From Niebla homalea (taxonomy: Eukaryota > Ascomycota > Lecanoromycetes > Lecanorales > Ramalinaceae): 64,000 bases of DNA. Numbering within the stretch: the stretch's first letter is position 1; every line of letters begins with the position of its first letter. Of this stretch, positions 46,527-58,900 are shown in pieces. The stretch is taken from contig JAHGAU010000006.1 of the NCBI GenBank assembly GCA_019925105.1, positions 124,001 to 188,000 on the forward strand, written 5' to 3'. The translations under genes were made by a program, and so were the position numbers. A model generated the notes under the pieces. The model saw nothing but the letters and a program-made list of their open reading frames with translations, was not told where the DNA came from and did no database searches.

Positions 46527-48091
46527 ATGGAGTTTCAGAGCGGCCCACCCCCCGTAGATGGGAACCGCAACATGGACAGGGTGCTGATCGGGGTCAATTG
46601 GGCGGTGTTCGGCCCCTCCTGGATCGCTGTCATACTGCGCACCATCACAAGGATATGGATCTCGCGGAACTTCGGATGGGACGATGCCCTGATGCTGGTA
46701 ACCCAGGTATGTACCGATCAACCGACTTCCACATTCCTCAAAGCCGGTGATGAGGTATGGCTAAGAGTCTCTTGCGCGGTCAATAGGCACTCAACTCCGT
46801 TGGGATGGGCTTCGTCATGCTCGAGGTGTACTGGGGTCTCGGCCAGCACAAATACTACATCGAGCCCGATCATTGGGTCGGCTTCCTCAAATACAACTAC
46901 CTCGACTGGTGCCAGGTCTTCCTCACCTTGGCATTGTGCAAGATTGCCATCTGCCTCTTCCTCCTCCGAATATCCAAGTTTGACCGGTGGCGGAAATTCT
47001 TGTACGGCATGATTGCCTTTCTCGTCGTCTCACATGTAGCAATCACCTTGCTCTTCATCTTCCAGTGCAAGCCGGTGAACAAGGTGTGGAGCATACATGT
47101 GCCGGGCACGTGCTGGAGCAAATACCATCTGGAGATTCTGATTATTGTCCAAGGAGGTACGTTCGTCAGGATAACCATTGTCTCGGCTGGCTGCATTCCC
47201 GCATTCCAGCATAGCTCTCTGTCTTCCATCCAGCCTTCCCACAAGCTGACCATCACGTCAGTCATCTCCATCGTCACCGACATCATCGGCGCCCTCTTCC
47301 CAATCTTCCTCATCCGCAACATGAAACTCCCCCGACGCCAACGAATCGCTCTCAACCTCCTCATGGGCCTCGGCTTCCTCACCGCCACCGTCTGCATCAT
47401 CCGCACCGCCTTCTCCTACGAGGTCAAAGCCGACGACCAGACCTGGCAGGGCATTCCCAACGCCCTCTGCCGCATGCTGGAGATCAACTTCGGCGTCATC
47501 GCGGCCTGTGCGCCCATGATCCGCCCATTGTGGAACCTGGGCTTGCGGAAATACAGGCAAAGGTGGGGACCGGGGAACAAGACCAGCGTGAGGACCCCGA
47601 TGAGCAGGTTGCAGTGGTATCGGCCGCCGGTATCGGGGCCGTGGTATCGGAAGTGGGGGAGGAGGTTTTATTGGGGGGTGCCCCGGCCGCCGGTCAGCCA
47701 GACGAGTTCGACGAAGAGTATGAATCCCAATGGCCGGCTTAGTCTGGCGGAGGAGAACGAGAAGGCGATACTACCGGCGCCGAACCCGGTGGTTGTGCCG
47801 AAGCAGCCTGTGCCGGAGAGTAAATGGCCGCAGCGGTATGAGATCGAGAGGCCTGCTAATGCGACCTGGGCGAAGGATGATGTCGAGGCCGGGCCGAAGA
47901 CGCCCAAGACAAGTTCGAGTCAGGGCCATAGTCAGAGCTTTGATCTACCGTTGCAGGGGGTGAGAAGTGATGATTGGAACAGCCAGTACGGGACTGCTGG
48001 TGGTGTCGGAGAGGGGGAAGGAGCTGATGATGATGAGGAGGAGGAGCCGCCAGATTGGGGGGGCTACCAGTTCCATCGGGCTGTGGTGTGA
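46527..48091 (+). CDS. Fungal rhodopsin-domain integral membrane protein
   Basis: A seven-helix membrane protein of the fungal 'rhodopsin'/Pth11-related family without retinal evidence; such proteins are thought to be surface sensors. Exons 46527-46706, 46787-47156 and 47262-48091 give 459 residues. Intron 1 is 80 nt (GTATGT...AATAG). Intron 2 is 105 nt (GTACGT...GTCAG), a multiple of three without stops, so the unspliced frame stays open; splicing restores the usual IIVQGVISIVTD. Family signs: ..RTITRIWISRNFGWDDALML near the start, LDWCQVFLTLALCKIAICLF, LFIFQCKPVNKVW, and the helix-7 region LEINFGVIAACAPMIRPLW. After residue about 305 comes a long polar, Pro/Ser-rich and finally acidic cytoplasmic tail. 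No CFEM domain is present at the N-terminus. Confidence 0.9.
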
Positions 48092-49206
48092 GAAGAGTGG
48101 GACTTCTGTGTATATGTTGGGCGCTCATGAGGCGTTGGAAGGAAATAAAGCAATCCAGCAACGACATGAATATACATACTAATGACTCAAGCCGGGGCGA
48201 TGCGCCCGTCTGGTGATGTGGCGAGGCGCATGTACGATATACCCAAAAGGACTGCAGCCATGACTGGCTTGTACCTACCAAGGATGCTGGCAGGTGAGGC
48301 GTTACTTGGAGAGTTAAGGAAGGTAAGTGCAGAGAGGAGCGTTTAGGTGGGCCACTTCCAAGTATATTCGATTCAACATAATGATATTGGAAAGAAAGCT
48401 GCTGCATTCGCCTTCCACAAGGGCAAACGTGATTTTATATGGCAAGAACGTTTTGATCTCTGTACGCTCTCGGCTTGTTTAGCTGGCAGCCATGCATTCA
48501 CGCAAGTCCCGTCACGTCCCATTCGCCGCCATCACCGCGGTGAAGTGTTGACAAATGAGATCATTTCCCTCGCCAACATAAACAAAGTCGCAGCCTTAAT
48601 TTCTTCCCATCTAAGGATCTGAATATCTTTGCTTCCCTTTCTGTGCCGACGCTTTCAGAATTGCTGTACTGGTATTTCTGTTGTCTCCTGCTCCTTCCCT
48701 GCTTCGGGCTCGTCCTCTGGATCAAACTCCCACTCCTGCCTGGACTCTTGGATCTCTTCATTCTCAACCCTTTTCCCCTACGCGTCGACGGGCGTGTCTT
48801 GATCCATTGAAGGCGGATCGTCTTGATAACGATTGTACGACCTGTACGCGAACAGTGATAGGGTAGGTCTTCACAGCTGACTATCAGTGAACACCTGACA
48901 GGTGAAACTGACGCGGGTTCAACCACCAGAAGTTGTGTTGGATAGGACAGTGTCACAAGAGCAGGACATACCAAGAAGAGCAAACGCGTCTTGAAAGAAG
49001 GTCGCAGCAACGACTCCAAGCTTCCTTAGAGTTCCAGCAGGACGCCTCAAGCGTGCACGACCAAAACAAACAGCAACAGCCTCATCACATCACTGCTCAT
49101 CCACGCTCTTGATCACATTGACACCCCCATCCTCTGGCCCAAAGTCTTTCTCCACAACGTAATCACTGCACACCACGGAGGGGGAAAGTGACATCTCACC
49201 ACCAGC
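48092..49206. other. Intergenic
   Basis: The 3' flank of the rhodopsin-domain gene and the promoter of the next gene, both plus strand. The small frames here have no motif. C/A-rich sequence at 49060-49200 is probably the leader. Confidence 0.5.
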
Positions 49207-51742
49207 ATGTCGGCTTTCTTTCCAACCTACCCTCATAATAAACACCCCCAAATGGGCACCCTAGCAACCCAACCTCGCGGCATGAACTTCGCGCAGACCG
49301 CACGCGCCGAGGAGCTCAAAGCTGCGCGCGCTCGCAAAGCGGCGCATGATGACCACGAGCAGCTACAGCTGCAGCAGCAGCAGCGTGAGCAGGGATTAGG
49401 TCTTCCGAACCGTGGACCGATACCCTTGGGCGCATACACAGTATTCAAGAAGCGGACGAGGACCAAGCATGGGAAAGTACAGCGTGGTGAGCGTGGCCGC
49501 AATGATAGCCAGGAAGAGCTCAGTCGTCCGACTTCCACAGTACCCAGTATCCAAGAAGAAAGCGAGAATGATGGCGCTGGCAATGTGCAGACTGAGCAGA
49601 TGGGGAGTGCGCACAAGAAGAGGGAGTCGATGGCGCGTGGATACGAGCGGTATTTGAGAGAGCAGGCGAATAAAGCTGCCGGTTCTTCTTCTGGATTTGG
49701 GAGGATGCCGAATGAGGCAAGCACCACGACCATAAATACAACCACAACCTCAACCAATCCCAATCCCAATCCCACAACCACTTCCGGGTTTCAATTCTCA
49801 CCAAGACAGACCATCCCCAACGTCAATGCAGCTTCTAGTGCCCATGTGAACAATGCAGGCTTGAATTCACAGCATCACGTAGGTGACTTCGGGTGGCGTG
49901 ACGAGATGAGTCGTCATCCTACTCTTGTTGCGTCGTACAGTCGCAACAATGATAATGATTTTGCACGACTCACCCCGTCATCTCATCAGTCGTCGAGAAT
50001 CTCTTCCTTGTTGACTCGAGGAGGGCCTCGATATCCTGCTACTGGTGGGAATGAGTATTCTACCTTTCCTCCTCCAGGGCCCACCACACCTACAGAAGGC
50101 TCCGTGTCAGAAGATGATGACCCATTCGGGTATGATGGCGGTCAGGGTGTCCCTCTCAATGTCGCTCATACCACCAACACAAATGCACCCTCTGGAAAAG
50201 AAAATGGTCATGCATACTCCGGCAAGGATCTTTATTGGGATCATTCCAATATGTGAGTGAATCTTGTCTTGCGCTACGACACATCTTGTGTGACTAACGT
50301 ATCCGCCTAGGAATAGGACCATCACCCAACGAGACTACGCTCCTCACCAGAACATTCATCATCCACCCTCAATGCCACCAAGCGGTGTACCTCGTCCCTC
50401 GGTCCGCATGCCCCCTGCTGTCAAGGGCACAGCCACGGAAAAAAGCTCCCGCCATCCTTTTCCAACCTTCGATCCGCGAAAACCTCGCACAGCGTATGGA
50501 GAAGTAGCTGCCGCCGCTCGAAAGGCTCCGATGCCCAATCACGAAAACCTGGTAAATCCCTACGTGAAATCGGGAGATCGCCTTCATCCTGCAATGGACA
50601 CCCCCGGGCATGTTCGCGACCCACATCCGTACACTGGCTTCACTGCTCCGTCTAACAAGACTGAGATGCTGATGCAGTCATTCGATAAGCTCACGTCAAA
50701 AGAGGACACCTCCAACAAGCGATCGGTTCTCTACGATCCCATGACGGACAGCTTTGGCGGACGATCCCGCCACGCTTCGTCAGTCAAGCCAGAATCATCC
50801 GTCTCGGCTCAGCACGCGGCATCTGCCCTTCGCCGTGACGGCTACCTCGGCGACTTAGACTTCCAGCGCGATCTGCTCAACAAGAGCGATCCTCTTCCTC
50901 CCATGCCCAACGTCAACGAGCTGGATGTTGACTCAGGTGTGGATGGGCTGACCAACTCTGACCAAACAAGGTATTCGTCTTCGCAGCCAAATCAGCGAGA
51001 CGATGTCTTCAGTACCTATCCTACCACAAGCTCTATGACATCGGCAAACACGGTCTATCTGCGGGAACAGCAGCGCCAGCTTCAGCAGTGTCGTCAAGAA
51101 GAGGAGTATAATGCAAGGTTGAACTCACATTACAATACCGGCCTTGCGCTGGAGGAGCTGGCGAGGCGCTATGATCCAATGAGTCAGGCAGAGAGGGACG
51201 CGGAAGTGGTGGCCTGGTTCACGAAGCCGTACGCCGATGGTGAGTATGTCCGCGAGATCCTCTTCAAAGACAACGCCAGCACCCACCCGGCCGGCGTTCG
51301 CCATCGTGATGGCCTTGATGGTGTAAACGATATCTCCTCCCCGCCTCTGACCGCCCGCTACCTTCCCACCTCCGCCGCTGGTGATTATCAATCCTTTGCC
51401 CCACCTACATCAAAGCCCCCACCCACCACAGCATTGTCAAAGACAGCGGGGATCGACCTCCTCGCACCCCTCATGGCGAACCTCCACACTCATCAGCTCA
51501 ACAACTTCCAAGGTTGCCCATTCACCCGTTATACCATGCCACCGGCCTGGTGCGTCGACACCACAGGCTTGCCAGGAAGCAAGGATAGCTTTTTCGGTGA
51601 GGGTGAAGAAGGTGGTTGGAATCCACCAAAGCGGGTAGGCAGAGATAGGCGAAGGGTGATGAGGGTGATTGAGGGGAGGGCGACGTATTTTGAGGAGGGT
51701 GTGGGGGTGGGGGTGGTCAGCCCTGGTGGATCGGGCGTGTGA
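49207..51742 (+). CDS. Long disordered protein, unknown function
   Basis: Two exons, 49207-50252 and 50311-51742, with a 58-nt intron (GTGAGT...GCCTAG) joined in phase, give 825 residues. The N-terminal third has a Glu/Ala/Arg helix followed by a Gln run (EQLQLQQQQREQ), then GPIPLGAYTVFKKRTRTKHG, a short basic motif. Asn/Thr/Pro/Ser-rich sequence fills the middle. The C-terminal half has KPRTAYGEVAAAARKAP, LEELARRYDPMSQAERDAEV and a tail with PFTRYTMPPAWCVD. Those more ordered pieces look conserved, but I do not recognise the family. No signal peptide or membrane segment. Natural codon use and a clean intron support a real gene. It may be a regulatory or RNA-associated protein, which is speculation. 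Confidence 0.8.
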
Positions 51743-52087
51743 AATATGGAAGAAGGAGGAAGGGGGAAAGGGAGATGTCAATGAGGAAGGTGAGGGAGGA
51801 TGTCTCGGCTGGGAGACATAACGGCACGGGACCCGTCAAAAGACAGAGCTAGTTGAGGGATGGGGGATTGGGTCGTGATGTGCTTGCTGTGCCTGCGTTT
51901 GCTGTCCTCTGGAAATGCTCCCACGTTCTCGAGGTGGACAAAAGTGTGAAGTGGGGGAGAACGGCATTACATGGCATTGCACAGCACAAGTCCTTCTCGT
52001 TTGCGCGTGCATCTAAGAATGGCGGTGTATGATGAGGAGTTCGTACATTACATCCAAAACATTCCATCAAGAAAGGCAAAGAGACAG

Positions 52088-52132
<45 letters not shown>

Positions 52133-52189
52133 GTCAGAATCAATAGCATTAGCAATCATTTTCCACATCGACCCCCTCCTTTCAAAACC
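51743..52189. other. Intergenic with a (GA)n repeat
   Basis: The 3' flank of the previous gene and a (GA)n tract of about 36 bp at 52091-52126. The satellite array starts just after. Confidence 0.6.
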
Positions 52190-55060
52190 CAGTCATGCCC
52201 CCATACCCGCCTCGCCCGGATTTATTGTTTATGGCTCGTCGGGAAATCCTCCAACGTCGGCCGTTACATGTCTTTCATCCATACTTACTCCACACTCTCA
52301 TCTACATTCACGTCCCAATCATACCCCCATGCCCCATACCTGGCTCTACCAGAGGTACATAGCTCTCAAACCGGTTCCCTCCGATATGGTTTCCATGTTC
52401 TCTTGGGAAGACCTGAGTATACATCTACACTTTATACCCCTCGATACTCTTATTTACATCACAAGCATGCCCTATACCCTATACCCGCCTCCGTCATACG
52501 TAAATAGTTCTCAAAGCCCGTTCCCCCCAATGGGTTGTCAAAGTTCTCTCAGTCAATCCTTTTGGCGTTGCCACAAGTATGCATCCACAGCCACTCCACA
52601 CTTTCATTCTCATTCCCATTCTCATTCCCATCTTAATCATACCCTATGACCCATACCCCATGCCCGTCTCCACCAAAAGCAAATAGGCCTCAAAGCCCGT
52701 TCCCTCGATAGGTTGTCGATGTTCTCTCAGTCAATCCTTTTGACGTGGTTTAGCATAAGTATGCATCGACACTGGACCCAATCCACATTCCCATTCTCAT
52801 TCTTATTCTCACTCTCATCCCAATCATACCGCATACCCCATACCCGCTTCACCAGAAAGTAATATACGTCAAAGCCGTCCCCCTCGCCACGGTAACTGTG
52901 TTCTCTCAGGGAATTCTCCAACGTGGTTTGTTTTGAGTATTTATCCATATTTACTTCCATATTGTCATTCTCATTCTTATTCTCATTACAAGCATACCCT
53001 ATACCTAATACATGCCTCCCCACAGGTAAATAGCTCTCAAAGCCCGTTCCTTAGGATTTGATGTCTATGTCTCTGGGGGAATGCTCCAACGTGGTTTATT
53101 ATAAGTATCCATCCATACCTGCTCCACACTCTCACTCACATTCTCGCTCACATTCTCATTCTCGATCTTATTCTCATTCACATCCCAATCATACCCCATA
53201 ACCCATATCGCCATACCCGCTTCACCAAAAGCAAATAGCTCTTGAAGCCGTTCCCTCCAGGATTGGGTGTATCGATATTCTCTGGGCAAATCCTAAGTAT
53301 GCATCTCATACCCCCGATTGTGCCCTATACCTGCCTCTCCACAAGTAAATAGCTCTTAAAACCCATTCCCTCCGATATGGCTTCCATGTTCTCTTGGGAA
53401 GTCCTAAGTATACATCCACATTCTATGCTCCACATTCATTCTCATCCCAATCATGTCCCCATGTGCGGCTCTACCAGAAGTAGAGCGCTTTCAAAGCCCG
53501 TTGCGCCCTGGATTGGGTCTCCATGTGCTCTTGGGAATTTCTAAGTATGCATCCACCTTCTACACCCCTCGATACTCTGATTCATACCCCGATTTGCCCC
53601 ATACCCGTCTCCTCCAAAAGCAGAAGCTCTTAAAGCCCATTCCCTTAGATATGGCTTCCATGTCTCTGGAATCCTACTGCGTGGACTGTTACAAGACTGG
53701 ATCTACAGCCACTCAACATTCTCATTCTTATTCATACCCCCGATTATGCCCCATACCTATCTCTACCAAAAGCAAGCTCTTAGAGGCCGTTCCCCCCGGG
53801 ATTGGGTCTCCATGTTCTCTTGGGAAATCCTGAGTATGCATCCATACTCTATTCCCATTCCATATTCTTATTCTTAATCTCACTTACATCCCAATCATAC
53901 CGCATACCCCATACCCGCTTCACCAGAAGGTAACATACGTTAAAGCCGTCCCCCCCGACACGGTAACTATATTCTCTCAGGGAATTCTCCAACGTGGTTT
54001 ATTTTAAATATTTATCCATATTTACTTCTATATTATTATTTTTATTCTCATTTTTATTATAAGTAAACCCTATACTTCATACGTTACTCTACTAAAGGTA
54101 TATATTTCTTAAACCCCGTTCCTTAGGATTTAATATCCATGTGGTCGCGGGGAATGCTTATTTTGGTCTATCTCGAGTATTTCATCCATATTTACTCCAC
54201 ACTCTCATTCCTTTTCATACCCTAAGCATGCCCCCATACCCCATACCCGTCTCCACCAGAGGTAAAGAGCTCTCAAAGCCCGTTCCTTAGGACTTAATAT
54301 CTATGTCTCTGGGGGAAGCCGTTTGAACTGGTCTGTTATAAGTATTCATCCATATTTACTTCTTATTCTCATTCACACTCTCATTCTCATTTACATTATA
54401 AACATACTCAATACTTTATACCCGCCTTTACCAGAGGTATGTAGCTCTTAAAATCCGGTTCCCCCGATAGGCTGTCGATGTTCTCTCAGTCAATCCTTTT
54501 AACGTGGTTTGGCAGAAGTATACATCACACCGTACTTGGTCCACACTCTTATTCCTTTTCATACCCCATTATGCCCTTATACTTTATATCCGGCTCTACC
54601 AGAAGGTAATAGACCCCAAAGCCGTTTTCCTTAATACGGTATCCATATCTCGGGGGGAATCCTTGTGACGTGGTTTATTATAAGTATTCATCTATATTTA
54701 CTTCTTATTCTTATTTATACTCTTATTCTCACTTATATTACAAGCATACTTAATACCCTATACCTACCTCTACCAGAGGTATATAGCTTTCAAAGCCCGT
54801 TCCTTAGGATTTAATGTTCATATTCTTGCGGGGAATCCTTTAACGTGGTTTATCACTTGTATACCACACTATACCCACTCCACATTCTCATTCTCAATTT
54901 CACTTACATTACAAGCATACCCCCATACCCGGCTCCACCAGAGGTAAATAGCTCTCAAAATCCGTTTCCCCCAACTTAATGTCCATCTCTCTCAGAAAAC
55001 CCTCTAACGTGGTTCATTACAACTATGCATCCACACCATACCCACTCCCCTCCCTTCCAC
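52190..55060. repeat. Satellite array, about 17 units of roughly 170 bp
   Basis: A recurring core related to CTCAAAGCCCGTTCC occurs near 52365, 52514, 52690, 52868, 53036, 53241, 53355, 53489, 53628, 53778, 53941, 54108, 54272, 54447, 54615, 54788 and 54952. Spacing is 114-205 bp, mostly 163-178. Each unit also has a CCATACCC box, a CAACGTGGTTTATTA box and a CATTCT-type hexamer run. The plus strand is poor in G throughout. Units fall into several subtypes; pairs such as 52868/53941 and 52690/54447 are most alike, so larger blocks were copied. No coding potential is credible. Confidence 0.9.
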
Positions 55061-55439
55061 ACCACATCCCCACTCTATCTACCACCCTCCCACACCTCCC
55101 TTGCTGCAAAAGGAGAAAGATCACGTTGAGAGGCCATTGGTCACTCACTCACTCAATTATCTATCTGGGGTGAAATAGTTATCCACCTCCAGCCGCAAAG
55201 AGCAAGCCTGGGCCGGGGGTGGGGGGGAAAACAGATCCCATGACTTTCCCCGCTGTATGGCTGGTGTGGTGGGGTGGTGTAAAGGGATTAGCCAGTCGAT
55301 AGTCGCCTATCTTTCTTGCTCAAGGTGGGAAAGTGGTGGTGGTGGTGGTGGTGGTGTAAACTTGGCAGGCTGGCTGGCTGACTGGCTGCGTGGAGTCTAT
55401 GGTCTGTGTGTTGTCTGTGTGTTGGTTCTGGGGGTTTGT
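55061..55439. other. Intergenic, simple-sequence rich
   Basis: A (TGG)n tract (about 55333-55357) and G-rich sequence. No gene. Confidence 0.5.
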
Positions 55440-55915
55440 TGTGTTCGTCGGCGGGTGGATGGGGAGGTGGATGAGGGTGATGGTTGGTTTTTTCGACAGC
55501 TGGAGAAGATGGAATTGTGATTTTTTCTTTTTTTTTTCAATTGGGGGGGGGGGCAAAGGCGAGATGGGACTTTTTTGGATCAAGGGGGTTTCTTTTGTAT
55601 CGTAGTGTGGGTGCGTGTGTGGATGGATAATAGCTGGTTGTTTTCAGCCACTTAAGAAGCTGGAATGGCGATCCTTGATAATTGAGGGGAGCAAAGACGA
55701 GATGGAACTTTTTTGGATATTTCAGGGTCATTTTTGTATAGGGATGTATATGTGTATAGGTTAAGGGGGTTTCTTTTGTTCGTAGTTTGGGCAGGTAGGT
55801 GGATGGATGATGGCTGGATTTTCGACAGCTGGAGAAGATGGAATGGTGATTTTTGATTTTTTTTTTAAGTAGAAACGTAAAGACGAGATGGACTTTGTTG
55901 GATATTTCAGGGTTA
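55440..55915. repeat. Three-copy direct repeat of about 165 bp
   Basis: Each copy has a segment like CAGCTGGAGAAGATGGAAT (near 55497, 55655 as a diverged form, and 55827), then AAGACGAGATGGAACTTTT and a GGTTTCTTTTGT segment. It is unrelated in sequence to the larger satellite. The minus-strand frames across it are repeat shadows. Confidence 0.7.
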
Positions 55916-55930
55916 TGTATGTATGAGGAT

Positions 55931-55962
55931 GCGTGTGTGTGTATGTGTGTGTGTGTGTGTGT
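55931..55962. repeat. (TG)n microsatellite
   Basis: An alternating GT run of about 32 bp with a single interruption. Confidence 0.9.
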
Positions 55963-58900
55963 CAAGGGTTGCGTGTATCGACTACTGAGGAAAATGCAAT
56001 GTAGGTGGTTTGTGGATGGACTACATAGCCCGATTGATAGAAGTTTTTGATCGTGAGTTCGAGTGGTTGATTGGTCGTTTGTGTATGTACTGGCACGGAT
56101 TGCCATAATTGGGAGTTTGATCCTTGGAGCAGTCAGTTTGATCGATTCTAGTTGGCCGATTGGTGAAAATATTAACCGGCTAAGCAAGTACGGTCTTATC
56201 ATAGAAAGCATTCAATCAAGATTAGAACCCAATCTAGTAAGATCTAAATCCACATTCTATGTCCCCAACCCCTCATTCAACTTGAGAAGGCAGCACATCG
56301 CCCCCTCTCCCTCAACCTCAAACACCCCCAAAAACCACCAAAAAAGAAAAAAAAGTCTGCTCCCGGAGGGAATCGAACTGCCCACCCTCCCTCGAATCAA
56401 AAACCACAAAAGGGCTAGGAGGCCCCCCCCCAGCCGAAGCTGAGAGGAGGGCCCCCCCCCTACGGACTCGAAACCGGTACCACTGTACTCCCCCCAAAGG
56501 ATGCCCTAGCCCCCTGCGAGGCTAGAACAGCAATGAAGTTGTTCTAGTGACGTTCACGAAGAAAGGATTTATCCACTTGACCGCTTGGCCATGCGGAACC
56601 CTTCAACTAGTGGAGTGGGGTGTTATTTTCGAATATAAACCGTGAAGTTTTGGTGGTGATGCGCGCTACTGTAGGAGGGGGTCAACACTTTCAAGAATTC
56701 ATGTACTCATGTGTGTGACTGGGTTCCTTGGTGGTTGCTGCACGCAGCTACTTTGTTATGTATACATATATAATCTCCCACGATTAGATCTCTACAAACG
56801 CCGCAAACTTCTTCTCAAGGCCAGAAACCTTCAATTTTTGGGGAATACACTCCCATAAAATCTCAAGAGCTAAATCAACACTTGCATCTTCAGATGCTGA
56901 GTCCCTCTAAGTACGCGAGTCTTGCAGGCTCCCCCCCCTTTCCCCCATCTCGAAAGGGACACCCATGGGAATTAAAAGGGGGCGTCGGTGTGTTCCTGCT
57001 TCTCTTGCTTAGACACGCAGGATCGACCCCATGTTTTTTTCACTGAAAAAAAACAACAAAAAACCCCTTGTTTGGCGAATCGAGCGGCTTGGAATTTGCA
57101 AAATCGGCGGGATGAAGAAGAATGGCCAGGTATGAGATCCAAGGGTCTTGTGAGGTTGTCTAGAGGACAAGCTGCGCCTGGAGTACGGACGTGCAAACGC
57201 TGCGATCGCTTCGGGTCTGATGTGCAACCCGCGCTTCTATGATGATGTTTGCGTTGTGTGTTGTCCAGTTATCACACGGTGATATATCTACCACCCAACA
57301 CATTCCCCGATTCAGTCTATTCTCCACTGAAATTAACCACCTCACTGGATCTCACCTCACTGGATCTCCAGCTACCGCCTCGCAGTGCCGATTCTTCCAA
57401 AGTCTCTTCCAGCGCGGCTAGCTCAGCAGCAACTGCCAACCTCAGATGTGGGCTGCAGCGCTCAGTGGCTTCATGAAGGGATAGGCTGAAGATGTGAAAT
57501 GGTGCCGTGTCTCAGGGAGGCAATGTGATTTGTGGAGTAGATGGTGTGGCGCATTTCCCTCCCTGTCCCCCGGCATGACCCGGCCGTGTGATTCAAGAGC
57601 TATTGGAGCACAGACGTCAGGGCAGAGTCTGTACATCGCGGTGCGGATCCGTAGATTGATTTGGTTCATGTGCTACTTGTGACATAGCCCCCAAGATGTG
57701 GAGACGAGTGGGAAAACAGCCGTTGCAATCCGTACATTTCAGGCAGTGAAACGTCGAGATAGAATTACTTTGTGTACGGCCAAACTTCCCAAGACATGGA
57801 TGGAGATAGGTACGGAAAAACATCCCTCTGAATGACACTTGAACTTGACACGCTTACACTCGGACTTAGTTGTCCAGCCCCCGCTCATTCAGCGAGTCGG
57901 ACAGGGTCTGGTTTACGCTGCAGGTTTATGCTGCATCGATCATCTCTCGCGGGTTCATATGCATTTGTGCCTGAACCGCTGTTGCGTCCGTCCGTCGTAT
58001 CCAAGCGTTTTCTCTAACCAACATGCTCGTCTCCCTCCAGAGCTCCTCCAGATCCCCACTTCGCTCACGGATATGACTGAAGTCCTGTCTCCAAGGATCC
58101 TCTACCCCTATCCTACAAGACCTAAAAAGACATCCTGAGGTTTCTTTAGGTATCTGTTATTCTATTTTTTGGCTTCGTTCTGCTGCACCATATCCGCACC
58201 ACCCGTACGCACACACGCTATCATGATGTCAGTTCTCACCATTGACAGGTTTGGCGTACTTCCATCTCGGTAATGTAGAAAATGGAGGGTCCTGGGTAGT
58301 GGAGTGCAGAGATAATGGGGAAGGGAGCACCATGTAGATATTCGTCGCTTGGGGAATGAATTGGGTGGTTTTGCATCCCCCCCGGCAGAGGTGAAAATGG
58401 GTTTTTGGCGCCTTGCGGCCGGAGGGAAAAGCAAGTAGTCGATGCGGAAATTGATGAGTCAAGGAAGAGGGATGATTGAGGGTTTCCGCGATGGACTGGG
58501 GTGATGAGGGTTGACTGTCATGGGGGTTAGGTTGGTGACGTCTTGTGATGTCTGTGACGGTGAAGTACTCCAGAAAAGCTGTGATGGCCCTTCCGTTCGT
58601 GCTGGTTCATTATGGTCTGTGACGTGCATGATCTAAGTAATAAAACTGAGCCGGATAAGGTCATGTGTCGAATACGAGACCCCAACGAGTGAGCAAATGG
58701 GCAAGGAAATCTGTTCTCTGACGGTTTGCGTCCAGACCTCTTCTTCTCAAGATTCGAGCCATTGAAATCAAAATCGTCACAGGTCATACATCACTGCGGT
58801 GTTGTGCATCCGCATTAAGCAAAGTCGTCGTTACATTTTGACATACTGGGGACCTCGATTGAAATGTGAAGTCTACAGTATAATACATCTGAGAGGCGAA

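Noticed and set aside
52029..52649. Plus-strand frames of about 180-206 codons at the start of the satellite
   Set aside because: They run through the GA repeat and satellite units and have no homologous structure; open frames arise because the G-poor strand lacks many stop triplets.
55537..56211. Minus-strand frame of 224 codons with repeated peptide segments
   Set aside because: The repeats follow the 165-bp DNA repeats and a TG microsatellite; the composition is dominated by simple sequence.
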